DNA of 64,000 bases from Microbacterium sp. CGR2 (GCF_003626735.1 NZ_RBHX01000001.1:2728001-2792000); one strand, 5' to 3'; positions 36,785-45,420 are shown, counted from the stretch's first letter. Numbers and translations are program-made. The notes: generated by a model from the sequence alone, not told the origin.

Positions 36785-36787
36785 TAT
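36759..36787 (+). promoter_or_regulatory. Predicted promoter ATGACA-17-TAGTAT
   Basis: ATGACA (36759-36764), a 17-bp spacer and TAGTAT (36782-36787), overlapping the end of the last early gene. Predicted start near 36794, 40 nt before a strong terminator. This is the best sigma-70-like promoter seen in the prophage. Confidence 0.6.
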
Positions 36788-36831
36788 CGACCTCGCAGGG
36801 CACAAGTGTCGAAACTTCCGCCCCATCCTTT

Positions 36832-36866
36832 GCCCCCGTCGTCATCCGTGACTGGCGGGGCTTTTT
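36832..36866 (+). terminator. Intrinsic terminator with T5
   Basis: GCCCC (36832-36836) pairs with GGGGC (36857-36861), with an inner GTC/GAC pairing, followed directly by TTTTT. It ends the early operon or makes a short RNA of about 70 nt from the promoter just upstream. Confidence 0.75.
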
Positions 36867-37266
36867 GCACTCCCGTCCAGCTCAGTGTGTGACAACCTGG
36901 CGAGCGGCGGTGAGACGCCGGATAACAACGGCACACAGCGAACCCCGGTCGGTTCGCAACAACTTGAACACGTGCTCGTGTCCCGGAGACGCATACGGGA
37001 GCATTCCAGGCTGATGGTTGTCAGCACTCCCACCGATGCTCGCGCGGGCAGACGTGGTGACAGCAGTTCGATCCTGCTTCCTGGAGCAATGTGCGTGGCG
37101 TGTGCTGGAATACCGGCGCGGTCCTGCAGGCCACCATGCACAGAAGACCACGCCAGGTAGAGCCGGACTACATCGCCGGACGAAGGTAAGAGCCCAATGC
37201 TTGGGGCCGCGTGGCAACCTTTTCAACCCTTCCTTCAATCCCACCCTCAACATCGAGGAGGCGATC
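36867..37266 (+). ncRNA. Gene-free, hairpin-rich region; candidate structured RNA
   Basis: No reading frame here has a start site or protein-like sequence. The stretch contains successive inverted repeats: CGGCG/CGCCG near 36905-36920, a perfect 7-bp GCGAACC/GGTTCGC (36937-36956), TCCCG/CGGGA (36981-37000), CTGA-TGGTTG-TCAG (37011-37024), TGCTC-GCGC-GGGCA (37037-37050), AGCAG-TTCGATC-CTGCT (37062-37078), and longer-range TGGCG/CGCCA with TGTGC/GCACA (37096-37155). The T-arm-like hairpin and 7-bp closing pairs (37004-37010 with 37080-37086) look tRNA-like but no anticodon arm fits. That it is an RNA gene is inference. Confidence 0.4.
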
Positions 37267-37473
37267 GTGCATGTCATGGAAGTCGCCGAAGACACATGCA
37301 TCGCGTGCGACAACAACCCCGCTGCACCCGCGAAGGTCCGGGCGTTCATCTACGCGAAGTATCAGTCGGGCGTGACCGCATCCTTCTGTGCCCACCACGG
37401 ACATGAACACATGGCCGCGCTACTCGAAAAGGGCGCCGAGATACTCGATCTGTCCCACCTCGCACACGGATAA
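37267..37473 (+). CDS. Small zinc-binding protein (DUF7455-like)
   Basis: GTG at 37267 with GAGGAGG 5 nt upstream. The 68-residue protein has EDTCIACDNNPAAPAKVRAF, TASFCAHHGHEHMAALLEKG: a CxxC and CxHH pattern like small actinophage/actinobacterial zinc proteins of the DUF7455 type. Function unknown. Confidence 0.75.
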   Translation: MHVMEVAEDTCIACDNNPAAPAKVRAFIYAKYQSGVTASFCAHHGHEHMAALLEKGAEILDLSHLAHG

Positions 37474-37513
37474 CCGATATGGCTATCAAGTCCAAAACAT
37501 GCGGAGAACGGTT

Positions 37514-37717
37514 ATGAGAATCGCTATCGGCATCGTCGCTGGCATCACCTCGACCATGCTCGCCTACATCCTCTTCCAGCCCGCGATCGACCGGCACCAG
37601 CTGCGACGCTTCGTCCGCTGGATGTTCATGCGCGTCGAGGTAGCCACACACCCCGACTGCAAACCCAAGTACCGGACATGCCACGACGGCGTCTGGACAG
37701 AAGGGCCATGGAGGTAA
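37514..37717 (+). CDS. Small membrane protein (67 aa)
   Basis: The N-terminal helix IAIGIVAGITSTMLAYILF spans the membrane; a basic amphipathic part and two cysteines follow. The ATG at 37514 has GGAGAA upstream. Function unknown. Confidence 0.65.
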   Translation: MRIAIGIVAGITSTMLAYILFQPAIDRHQLRRFVRWMFMRVEVATHPDCKPKYRTCHDGVWTEGPWR

Positions 37718-37719
37718 CC

Positions 37720-37875
37720 GTGGGCGCATCTGAGAAGCATGCAGCCACGTACCATCCGCTGCACCTCGCGAACGTTTGCCGAGAGTGCGACACAGACCAC
37801 GCCACACCTGAAGCCGCACGGCAATGCGAGACCAACGACCAGCACTACTCAACGGAGAGTGGACACGATGTCTGA
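37720..37875 (+). CDS. Small protein with CxxC (51 aa)
   Basis: The GTG at 37720 has GGAGGT 4-5 nt upstream, which decides against the ATG at 37708. The peptide includes NVCRECDTDHATPEAARQCE, a possible zinc site. Overlaps the next gene by 8 nt. Confidence 0.6.
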   Translation: MGASEKHAATYHPLHLANVCRECDTDHATPEAARQCETNDQHYSTESGHDV

Positions 37876-38050
37876 CGTTCGCGAAGTGAATGACCTGCTC
37901 ACCTCCCACACCTGCGAGATCCGCGGCGACACTTACCCCTCCATGCGAGCAGCGTGGATGTGCGAAGAGCGCGACGTCACCGAAGCTCGAGAGGCCAAGC
38001 GCCCCGTGCGTCACATCATGCGAGCCGTACGCGGCTGGGAAGACGAGTAG
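37868..38050 (+). CDS. Small protein (60 aa)
   Basis: MSDVREVNDLLTSHTCEIRG ... AAWMCEERDVTEAREAKR ... AVRGWEDE. Probably related in type to its upstream neighbour. No known function. Confidence 0.6.
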   Translation: MSDVREVNDLLTSHTCEIRGDTYPSMRAAWMCEERDVTEAREAKRPVRHIMRAVRGWEDE

Positions 38051-38054
38051 CCCC

Positions 38055-38375
38055 ATGCGCGTCTGCTCGGCCCCTGGATGCCCAACACTGCTCGACGGCA
38101 CAGGCCGCTGCCCCACCCATGCCAGGCAGACAGACAGACGGCGCGGTACACGACAAGCCAGAGGCTACGACCGCACGCACGACCGACTCAGAAGCGAGTG
38201 GGAACCCAAGGTCGCAGCAGGCAGCATCACATGCTGGCGATGCGGACAGATCATTCAACCCGAAACTCCATGGGATCTTGGGCACGACGACGAAGACCGC
38301 ACACAACATCGTGGTCCTGAACACGCATACACCTGCAACAGGTCAGCAGCAGGACGACGATCACACCAACGATGA
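38055..38375 (+). CDS. HNH endonuclease of the packaging module
   Basis: A 106-residue protein: MRVCSAPGCPTLLDGTGRC, ITCWRCGQIIQPETPWDLGH, DDEDRTQHRGPEHAYTCNRS. The order HNH-TerS-TerL-portal is that of HK97-like phages, where the HNH protein assists terminase in cutting concatemers. The final residues (SAAGRRSHQR) end without the AGG(R)-type tail of some relatives. Confidence 0.87.
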   Translation: MRVCSAPGCPTLLDGTGRCPTHARQTDRRRGTRQARGYDRTHDRLRSEWEPKVAAGSITCWRCGQIIQPETPWDLGHDDEDRTQHRGPEHAYTCNRSAAGRRSHQR

Positions 38376-38548
38376 CCCCGACACCTCGAAAGGGGTGGGG
38401 GAATACCCTTCCGCAGCCACACGAACCGGGACCGCCGGGGATGGCAAAAAAGCTGCGTACGGGTTTGAGGGTCGTTCTGCCGCCCGTTTGGCGCAATGCC
38501 AGCGGGTTCCTGCCTGATGAGGCGCAATGCCTCGGAGAGTAGCTAGCC
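38376..38548 (+). other. Gap before terS with paired 11-bp repeats; possible packaging site
   Basis: No gene. GGCGCAATGCC occurs at 38490-38500 and 38521-38531 (31-bp spacing) just before the terS start. Direct repeats at this position are typical TerS-binding or cos/pac elements; the role here is inferred. Confidence 0.45.
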
Positions 38549-38980
38549 ATGCCTGGTCCTGCCCCGAAAGATCCTGCTTCTCGGCGCCGTCGTAACGTGT
38601 CGGTGGGGAAGACTGTTCTGCCTTCTGGTGGTCGCGTTGGTGTGACGCCTGAGTGGCCGATCGTTGAGGTGGATGAGCCGACTGTGTGGGCGTCTCTGTG
38701 GCGGATGCCTCAGGCTGCGGCATGGGAGCGGGATCACATGCACATGGTGCTCGCGGACTACGCGATCCTGCGAGCTCGCTTGTATGGCGAGGACGTCCCG
38801 TCTGCGTCTCTGCTTGCGGAGAAGCGGAATCAGGAGACGGTGCTGGGCTTGAACCCGAAGGCGATGCGTTCCCTGTTGTGGGAGGTTGCTGACGCCGATG
38901 ATGTGGGCGAGAAGCGCACGACGGCTCCTGAGAAGTCTCGAACTGCCTCGAAGCGCACGCAGCTGAAGATTGTCGGCTGA
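38549..38980 (+). CDS. Terminase small subunit
   Basis: A 143-residue protein: MPGPAPKDPASRRRRNVSVG, PEWPIVEVDEPTVWASLWRM, MVLADYAILRARLYGEDVPS, KRNQETVLGLNPKAMRSLLW. This is the actinophage TerS type, which recognises the packaging site. It directly precedes TerL with a 1-nt overlap (TGATG). Confidence 0.88.
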   Translation: MPGPAPKDPASRRRRNVSVGKTVLPSGGRVGVTPEWPIVEVDEPTVWASLWRMPQAAAWERDHMHMVLADYAILRARLYGEDVPSASLLAEKRNQETVLGLNPKAMRSLLWEVADADDVGEKRTTAPEKSRTASKRTQLKIVG

Positions 38981-40623
38981 TGCCTTGGCGCGGTCCTGAG
39001 TACGAGGGCGAGTTTCCGTCTCTCGGTTGGGCTGTGGCGGAGTGGATCGAAGCGCACTGTGTTGTGCCCGACCGAGAGGATGCCGGCGAGGCGTTCATCT
39101 TGTCGGATGAGCAACTGCGGTTCCTGGTGCATCACTACCGACTGAAGCCGACCGCGACGGAGGCTCGCTGGCAGACAGCGTGGCAATACACGCGGTCGCT
39201 GTTGGTGAAGCCGCAGAAGTGGGGCAAGGCGCCGATTACGTCAGCGATGATCTGCGCTGAAGCCGTGGGCGATGTTCTCTTCGCCGGCTGGGACGCTGAT
39301 GGTGAGCCTGTCGCTCGTCCATGGCCCACTCCGATCATCCAGGTGACGGCGTATAGCGAGGATCAGACGGACAACATCTGGAAGGTGTTGCTGCCGATGA
39401 TCCAGATGGGTCCGCTCGCGGACATCATTCCGGACACGGGTGAGACGCGGATCAACCTGCCTGGTCAGGGGTGGGTCGAGCCGGTCACGTCGAAGGCTCT
39501 GTCTCGCCTGGGTGCGCGTATCACGTTCGCGCCGCAGGATGAGACGGGCACGTGGGTGTCCCCAAATATGCGCTACCTGGCCGATACGCAGTACCGCGGC
39601 CTGTCGGGTACGGGTGGTCGGGCGATGCTCACCACGAACGCATGGGATCTGGCCGAGAACAGTGTGGCTCAGCAGATCGCAGAAGCGGGCGAGGCTACGG
39701 ACTACGTTGACCACGTTCAGGCTCCATCGACCTTGTCGTACACGAATCGGCGGGATCGTCACAAGATTCACGAGGTCGTCTACGGCGATTCGGCGCTGAA
39801 GCTCAACCGCAAGGGCGAGCGAGTGTCGGGCTGGGTTGACCTTGAGCGCATCGAGATCGACGCCGGCAAGCTGGTTCAGAAAGACCCGAACCAGGCGGCT
39901 CGCTTCTACGGGAACCGCCCGTCGATGGGTTCGGGTCAGTGGATGCCGGATGGTGCGTGGACGTCAAAGCTCGAGGTTCGTGACCGTCCGAAGTCGGTGC
40001 CCGTGTGTGCCGGTTTCGATGGCTCTGACAAGGACGACTGGACGGGCATCAGGCTCGAAACGCTCGACCGCCACCAGTTCACTCCCGTCTACCACAACGA
40101 CGAGAGGCGCACGATCTGGAACCCGGCTATCTGGCCTGGTCATCAGATTCCGCGCTCCGAGGTGATGGCTGCGTGGGATGACATCTTCGCGAACTATGAC
40201 GTCGTGCGTGCGTACTTGGACCCGCCTTTGTGGGGGTCTGAGATCTCGCACCTTCAGGGGAAGTACGGCGACAAGGTTGTGATCGAGTGGCCCACGTATC
40301 GGCTGAACCCGATGCATGCAGCGCTCGAGTCTTTCAAGATCGACGTCACCAACCCGGATTCGGACTTCACCCACGACGACTGCCAGTTCACCGAGCAACA
40401 CATTCGGAACGCAGTAGAGCGTGCGCGAGGCGTCGCGACTGACCCAAACGGGTTGCGCCGACAGACGTACATCCTCGGCAAGGCGAACGGCACCACTCAG
40501 AAGATCGACCTTGCAATGTCGTCAGTGCTCGCTCATGAAGCTGTCAGCGACGCCATCGCGGCCGGCGACCTCGGAAAGCGCAAGCAGCCCGAAATCTCAA
40601 CCACCTTCTACGGATTCACATGA
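38980..40623 (+). CDS. Terminase large subunit
   Basis: Packaging motor and nuclease, 547 residues. The ATPase part has a Walker A-like KPQKWGKAP (near 77-85), PTPIIQVTAYSEDQTDNIW, and MRYLADTQYRGLSGTG (Walker B region near 200). The nuclease part begins at CAGFDGSDKDDWTGI (Asp near 346) and continues through VVRAYLDPPLWGSEI. The C-terminus (FTEQHIRNAVERARGV) is typical of phage TerL proteins. Confidence 0.95.
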   Translation: MPWRGPEYEGEFPSLGWAVAEWIEAHCVVPDREDAGEAFILSDEQLRFLVHHYRLKPTATEARWQTAWQYTRSLLVKPQKWGKAPITSAMICAEAVGDVLFAGWDADGEPVARPWPTPIIQVTAYSEDQTDNIWKVLLPMIQMGPLADIIPDTGETRINLPGQGWVEPVTSKALSRLGARITFAPQDETGTWVSPNMRYLADTQYRGLSGTGGRAMLTTNAWDLAENSVAQQIAEAGEATDYVDHVQAPSTLSYTNRRDRHKIHEVVYGDSALKLNRKGERVSGWVDLERIEIDAGKLVQKDPNQAARFYGNRPSMGSGQWMPDGAWTSKLEVRDRPKSVPVCAGFDGSDKDDWTGIRLETLDRHQFTPVYHNDERRTIWNPAIWPGHQIPRSEVMAAWDDIFANYDVVRAYLDPPLWGSEISHLQGKYGDKVVIEWPTYRLNPMHAALESFKIDVTNPDSDFTHDDCQFTEQHIRNAVERARGVATDPNGLRRQTYILGKANGTTQKIDLAMSSVLAHEAVSDAIAAGDLGKRKQPEISTTFYGFT

Positions 40624-40638
40624 GACGGGAGCGCCTGC

Positions 40639-42150
40639 ATGGACGTCAACGTCGCTATGGACCGCCTGCTGCGCGGGGAGCGTGCCCTCAAGGAGAAATC
40701 ACGCATCCTCGCGAAGCGGGAGCGGTACGCACGCGGAGATCACGACCTCCCGTATGCCCCTGAGGGCATCAACGAGGAGTACGACGATCTGCGCAAGCAG
40801 GCTCCGGCGAACTACATCGGCATCGCGATGACAGCCCCAGTGCAGCGTCTGCGGGCGGATGGTATTCGGACGGGTCTCGGGAAGGACGCAGACAAGCGCA
40901 TCTGGAACGCGTGGCAGTCCAACAAGATGGATCAACGGCAGGATCTGGCGTACGCGTCGATGCTGAAGCATGGTCGAGGCCTCGTTTCTGTGTGGCCGAA
41001 CAAGGATGACAAGTCCAAGCCGATCATGCGGCCTGAGTCGCTCGAGCTGGTCCACATTGAGATGGACCCTGACGACCCCTTCACCCCTCTGTGGGCAGTG
41101 AAGGTGTACACCGTCCAGGAGTCTTCTCCGATGGCGGGCGTGATGTGGTTGCCGACCTCGATCATGGCGACGAAGACCATCGGCATCGTCTATGACAAAG
41201 AGTCGATGACTCGTTTCGAGCGCGGCGGATACACCGCAACGTCTGGGTGGGAGTACGTCAAGGAGGGCACCCATCCGATGCGGCGCGTTCCTTTCGCGCT
41301 GTACGACTTCCAGCTGGACGCGATGGGTCAGCCGTGGTCGTCCATGGATGCTCTGATCCCTCAGCAGGATGCGATCAACACGATCCGTTTCAACACGCTT
41401 CTCGCGATGCAGTTCTCCGCATTTCGTCAGCGCGTTGTCACCGGCTTCGACCCGCGCGCTACCGACAAGGACGGCAACTTCCTCTACCAGAAGAATGAGG
41501 ATGGTACTCCGAAGGTGGATGCGCAGGGGCGGGCTATCCCGCTGCTGAATACACCCGGTCGAGTGGGCGTCGATCGCCTTCTGGCGTTCCCCGGTGGCGA
41601 CACGAAGGTCTTCGACCTTGCGGAGTCCAATCTGAAGAACTACATCGAAGTGCTGTCGTCATTCCTGGTGCAGTTCTTCTCCACCGCTCAGATCCCACCC
41701 CAGTACCTGCTGTCACAGATGGCGAACCTGTCGGGCGATGCTCTGGCAGGTGCCGAGTCAACCCTCGCATCGCTGGTCAAGGAACTGCAGCTCGCTGCGG
41801 GGGAGGGTAACGAGTCTCTGGCCGAGCTCGCGTGGTACGCGATGGGTGAGACAACCGAGTTCACCCCTGAGGCTGAAACGGTGTGGGCGGACGCGGAAGC
41901 GCGTTCGTTCGCTCAGATCATCGACGCGATCGTGAAGCTCATCTCGCAGGGCTTCCCGCGCCGGGCCGCGTTCGAGATGATCCCCGGTGCGACGACAAGC
42001 AAGGTCGACCGATGGATGGATATGGCTGAAGACGAGGCGTTCGCGAACCGACTTCAGGCCGCAGCCCGCGCGTTTGAGGACGTGACCCCACCCGCTCCGG
42101 TGAACGATCAGACGGAGATCACGAATGACGCTCCCACGGTCGGCGGTTAG
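40639..42150 (+). CDS. Portal protein (SPP1 gp6-like)
   Basis: Forms the dodecameric DNA channel at the capsid vertex. The 503-residue protein has the SPP1-type portal pattern: RYARGDHDLPYAPEGINEEY, NYIGIAMTAPVQRLRADGIR, SSMDALIPQQDAINTIRFNT and SGDALAGAESTLASLVKELQ. Position after TerL supports it. GGGAG precedes the ATG. Confidence 0.95.
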   Translation: MDVNVAMDRLLRGERALKEKSRILAKRERYARGDHDLPYAPEGINEEYDDLRKQAPANYIGIAMTAPVQRLRADGIRTGLGKDADKRIWNAWQSNKMDQRQDLAYASMLKHGRGLVSVWPNKDDKSKPIMRPESLELVHIEMDPDDPFTPLWAVKVYTVQESSPMAGVMWLPTSIMATKTIGIVYDKESMTRFERGGYTATSGWEYVKEGTHPMRRVPFALYDFQLDAMGQPWSSMDALIPQQDAINTIRFNTLLAMQFSAFRQRVVTGFDPRATDKDGNFLYQKNEDGTPKVDAQGRAIPLLNTPGRVGVDRLLAFPGGDTKVFDLAESNLKNYIEVLSSFLVQFFSTAQIPPQYLLSQMANLSGDALAGAESTLASLVKELQLAAGEGNESLAELAWYAMGETTEFTPEAETVWADAEARSFAQIIDAIVKLISQGFPRRAAFEMIPGATTSKVDRWMDMAEDEAFANRLQAAARAFEDVTPPAPVNDQTEITNDAPTVGG

Positions 42151-43003
42151 CCACTATCGACAGCAGCAACTCATCGCGGTGTCCACAGCGCAGGAAGTAG
42201 ATGCCCTGTGGGGCCGGATGACTGACGACTTCGATGAATCGTGGTCGCGGATAGCGGCCGGCGTGTTCGATGCGACTGCCGCTGGTCAGTACGCAGCCGC
42301 CGTGTCGGGCGTCGCATACGTCGGTACGGTGCTGGCCGAGACGGGAGTTGAAGCTCCCGCCGTTGCCCGCGTGAGTCCAATCCGGTTCGCGGGCGGTTCA
42401 ACGGATGGCGGGGAACTAGATTCCCTCCTTTCCGGGTCGGTAGTGAAAGCGAAGCAGGCAGTGGCGGAAGGTCTCGCGCCTGCTCTTGCACTCACTGCAG
42501 CTCGCGGATGGCTGCAGTCGGTGGTGATGGATACGGTGCGCGATGCTGACCGGCAAGCGGTAGGCGCGGGAATCACGGTGCGCCCGAAGGTGCAGGGCTG
42601 GGTGCGGATGCTGAATCCACCCTCCTGCAAGTTCTGCATCGTCCTCGGTGGACAGTTCTACCGGTGGAATCAGGGCTTCCAATCTCACCCTCACTGCGAT
42701 TGCAGGCACATCCCATCCCAGGAATCCGACGCCAGCGACTTCACGATCAATCCACGCGCCTACTTCCGAACGCTCGACGACAAGACGCAGGACCGGCTGT
42801 TCGGAAAGAAAGACGCTCAAGCGATCCGCGACGGTGCCGACATCAACCAGGTGGTCAACATCCGGGGACGCGGTTTCAGCGGGAAGCAACTTCGCCGCGA
42901 ACCGGACCTGATGACCGTCGATCACATCTACGACCAGGCCACAAGCCGGGAAGAGGCGATCGAACTACTGCGAATGAACGGCTTCATCTCGCGGTACCAG
43001 TAA
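42125..43003 (+). CDS. MuF-like minor capsid protein
   Basis: A 292-residue protein overlapping the portal gene by 26 nt. The centre carries the MuF-type motif NPPSCKFCIVLGGQFYRWN (CxxC near 168-171) and HPHCDCRHIPSQESD, which fit phage head morphogenesis proteins. No C-terminal toxin or ADP-ribosyltransferase part is visible. Confidence 0.9.
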   Translation: MTLPRSAVSHYRQQQLIAVSTAQEVDALWGRMTDDFDESWSRIAAGVFDATAAGQYAAAVSGVAYVGTVLAETGVEAPAVARVSPIRFAGGSTDGGELDSLLSGSVVKAKQAVAEGLAPALALTAARGWLQSVVMDTVRDADRQAVGAGITVRPKVQGWVRMLNPPSCKFCIVLGGQFYRWNQGFQSHPHCDCRHIPSQESDASDFTINPRAYFRTLDDKTQDRLFGKKDAQAIRDGADINQVVNIRGRGFSGKQLRREPDLMTVDHIYDQATSREEAIELLRMNGFISRYQ

Positions 43004-43071
43004 CACCCCGCACCGAAACGGCTGCGGGCAACAGGCACGCAACGTGCCACGAATCTCGCAAGGAGATCAGC

Positions 43072-43671
43072 ATGCCCATCGAAGTTTCTGACGCTGACGC
43101 GGAATCCCTCGGAGTATCCGACAAGGGCGCTCTTGCCGCCTACCTCGAGAAGTTCGAGACGGATCGCACAAAGGCGCGCCAGGCTGTCATCGACCAGAAG
43201 GACGCCACGCTGCGGACCTTCACCGAGCTCGGCCTCACCCCGGAAGAGATCAAGGCACTGAAAGACAAGCCTGGCCCGACGTCCGAAAAGGACATCGAGA
43301 AGATCATCAACGATCGGGTCAAGGATGTCGAGACCGCTCAGACTGAGCGACTCAACGCGAAGGCCCGCGCGTCCGAGGTGCGCGCCCAGGCCGCAGAACT
43401 CGGCTTCATCAAGCCAGCTCAGGCTCTCGCCCTACTCGATGCGAAGAAGCTCGGGGAGATCCCAGTGAATGAGGACGGTGACGCCGACGAAGCGGCCGTC
43501 AAGAAACTGCTCGAGGAACTGAAGACGGATTCTCCGCACCTCCTCAAGCCCACCGACACCACTGCTCACCACCGTGACGCGGGGATCGGTGCCACAGGCT
43601 CCGGCAACCAGCCGGATGTTCGTCCTGGGGCTGACCGTTTGCGTCAGGCCTACGCGAACCCCACCAAGTAA
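43072..43671 (+). CDS. Capsid scaffolding protein
   Basis: A 199-residue protein, highly charged and helical (AYLEKFETDRTKARQAVIDQ, EIKALKDKPGPTSEKDIEKI, NAKARASEVRAQAAELGFIK), ending in a flexible tail. Position immediately before the capsid gene and the coiled-coil character identify it as the scaffold. AAGGAG site before the ATG. Confidence 0.88.
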   Translation: MPIEVSDADAESLGVSDKGALAAYLEKFETDRTKARQAVIDQKDATLRTFTELGLTPEEIKALKDKPGPTSEKDIEKIINDRVKDVETAQTERLNAKARASEVRAQAAELGFIKPAQALALLDAKKLGEIPVNEDGDADEAAVKKLLEELKTDSPHLLKPTDTTAHHRDAGIGATGSGNQPDVRPGADRLRQAYANPTK

Positions 43672-43719
43672 TGACGCTCGCCGTTCTGCGGTCGAGCTAA
43701 ACCTGAAAGGACACAGCAC

Positions 43720-44676
43720 ATGGCTGTTACCCTCGCGCAGGCGGCTCTGCTCTCGCAGAACGACCTTCAGCGCGGTGTCATCGAGACTTTCGTGCAGGAG
43801 TCGGCGGTTCTTGACCGTCTGCCCCTCATGGAGATCCAGGGCAACGCGTACGCATACAACAAGGAAGCAACCCTCCCCGGTGTCGCGTTCCGTTCCGTCA
43901 ACGAGGCCTACACCGAGTCCACCGGCACTGTGGTGCAGGCGACTGAGTCGCTTGTCATCCTCGGTGGTGACGCGGACGTGGACACGTTCATCCAGCGGAC
44001 CCGCTCGGACCTGAACGACCAGCGTGCCATCCAGACTCGCCTCAAGGTGAAGGCCGCGTCCTACAAGTTCCAGGACACATTCTTCAACGGCGATGTCGAG
44101 GTCGACCCGAAGGGATTCGACGGCCTCAAGAAGCGCCTCACTGGCGCCCAGGTCATCGACGCCGGCACGAACGGCATCCCGATCGTCGGCTCCAGCAATA
44201 CGGACATCTTCGCGTTCATGGACAAGCTCGACGAGCTGATCGCCGCGGTTCCCGGCATCACTGCCGAGAATGGCGCGATCTACGCACCCCGCGCACTGCG
44301 CGCGAAGGTGCTGTCCGCCGGACGCCGCGTCGGTGGCACGGATACGGTCGTGGAGGATCTGACCGGGAAGCGCATCGCGACCTGGAACGGCATTCCGCTG
44401 CTGGATGCTGGCGACAACCTCGCAGGCACCCCGATTCTCGCGAACAACGAGACCCAGGGTTCCTCGAGCCTCGCCGGATCGATCTACGCCGTTCGCTTCG
44501 GTGAGGACGAGACCGATGGCGCTGTCACCGGTCTGACCAACGGTGGTGTGGATGTCCGTGACCTCGGTGAGGTCGACGACAAGCCCGCCTACCGCACCCG
44601 CCTCGAGTTCTTCTGCGGCCTCGCGACCTTCGGCGGCAAGGCCGCTGCGCGTCTCCGTGGTGTCCTCAACGGCTGA
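43720..44676 (+). CDS. Major capsid protein (HK97 fold)
   Basis: A 318-residue shell protein. Family-like segments: MAVTLAQAALLSQNDLQRGV, NKEATLPGVAFRSVNEAYTE, FMDKLDELIAAVPGITAENG, TGKRIATWNGIPLLDAGDNL and LEFFCGLATFGGKAAARL. The order scaffold-capsid and the AAAGGA ribosome site support it. No fused scaffold or protease domain. Confidence 0.94.
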   Translation: MAVTLAQAALLSQNDLQRGVIETFVQESAVLDRLPLMEIQGNAYAYNKEATLPGVAFRSVNEAYTESTGTVVQATESLVILGGDADVDTFIQRTRSDLNDQRAIQTRLKVKAASYKFQDTFFNGDVEVDPKGFDGLKKRLTGAQVIDAGTNGIPIVGSSNTDIFAFMDKLDELIAAVPGITAENGAIYAPRALRAKVLSAGRRVGGTDTVVEDLTGKRIATWNGIPLLDAGDNLAGTPILANNETQGSSSLAGSIYAVRFGEDETDGAVTGLTNGGVDVRDLGEVDDKPAYRTRLEFFCGLATFGGKAAARLRGVLNG

Positions 44677-44693
44677 CCCGGAAGGAACCGAGC

Positions 44694-45005
44694 ATGGCAG
44701 TCACGAAGAAAACCGAAGAGACCACGACTCTCGATTCGAATGTCACGAAGCCGTCCGTCACCACACCTGGTGACGGACCGGCCGACACGACCGACCCGAC
44801 CGAAATCGCGGTGTCTGTCACACCTCAGCCCGGTGCTGAGGCAATCGCGGTTGGCACCGTCAACGCGGTGAAGCCGGTCAAGAAGACCGTCGCCGAGCGT
44901 GAGGGGTCCAACGACCGCACCGAGAAGTACGAAGCGGTGAAGCCTGACGGCACGAAGGTGACCGTCACGCGCAACATCGAGACCGGCGAAACGTCGGTCA
45001 AGTAA
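44694..45005 (+). CDS. Small head-region protein (103 aa)
   Basis: A Thr/Val-rich protein: MAVTKKTEETTTLDSNVTKP, then a Pro/Thr-rich middle and KYEAVKPDGTKVTVTRNIET. The position after the capsid gene matches capsid-associated or decoration proteins, but no such domain is recognised. Confidence 0.7.
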   Translation: MAVTKKTEETTTLDSNVTKPSVTTPGDGPADTTDPTEIAVSVTPQPGAEAIAVGTVNAVKPVKKTVAEREGSNDRTEKYEAVKPDGTKVTVTRNIETGETSVK

Positions 45006-45024
45006 CGAAGGAGAGGGGGCGCTC

Positions 45025-45420
45025 GTGGACAATCCAGTAACTCTCGAAGACGTTCGCGGTTCGATCGAGCGTCCCCTCACTCCTGACGAAGAACGCGTCG
45101 TTCCCACATGGCTGGGCGTGGCATGGCGTGAACTAAACCGCGTCGTTCCCGGCATCTCGCTGCGCAACGCTCTTCCTGACACGGACCCGACGTATCTCAG
45201 CGCGGACGACGTTGGCGATGTGATCGTGGCGATGGTGGAGCGCAAGGTTCGTCACCCGGATGGCGTTTCTCAGTGGAACGGTGACGACTACGGCGAGAAG
45301 GTCGACCCGTCCATGGCATCCGGGCGCATCTACGTAACGGAGAAAGAGCGCGAGTCGCTCATGCCCGCGGCTCCTACTTATGGGGACGGGATTTACTCGA
45401 TTCCGTTGTCGACCCGCTGA
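45025..45420 (+). CDS. Head-tail adaptor protein (connector)
   Basis: GTG start with GAGAGGGG upstream. The 131-residue protein (VTLEDVRGSIERPLTPDEER, VAMVERKVRHPDGVSQWNGD, SGRIYVTEKERESLMP) has the actinophage Gp19/Gp15-like head-to-tail adaptor pattern. It overlaps the next gene by 1 nt. Confidence 0.87.
   Translation: MDNPVTLEDVRGSIERPLTPDEERVVPTWLGVAWRELNRVVPGISLRNALPDTDPTYLSADDVGDVIVAMVERKVRHPDGVSQWNGDDYGEKVDPSMASGRIYVTEKERESLMPAAPTYGDGIYSIPLSTR

Noticed and set aside
37004..37089. Functional class II tRNA gene
   Set aside because: T-arm and acceptor pairing look good, but no 5-bp anticodon stem with a 7-nt loop and no CCA; kept only as a tRNA-like element.
36882..37349. 155-codon minus-strand frame across the gene-free region
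   Set aside because: No ribosome site or promoter, unlike protein sequence, and it would oppose the gene at 37267.
42125..43003. MuF-linked toxin
   Set aside because: The C-terminal part is a short continuation of the head protein with no toxin-like domain.
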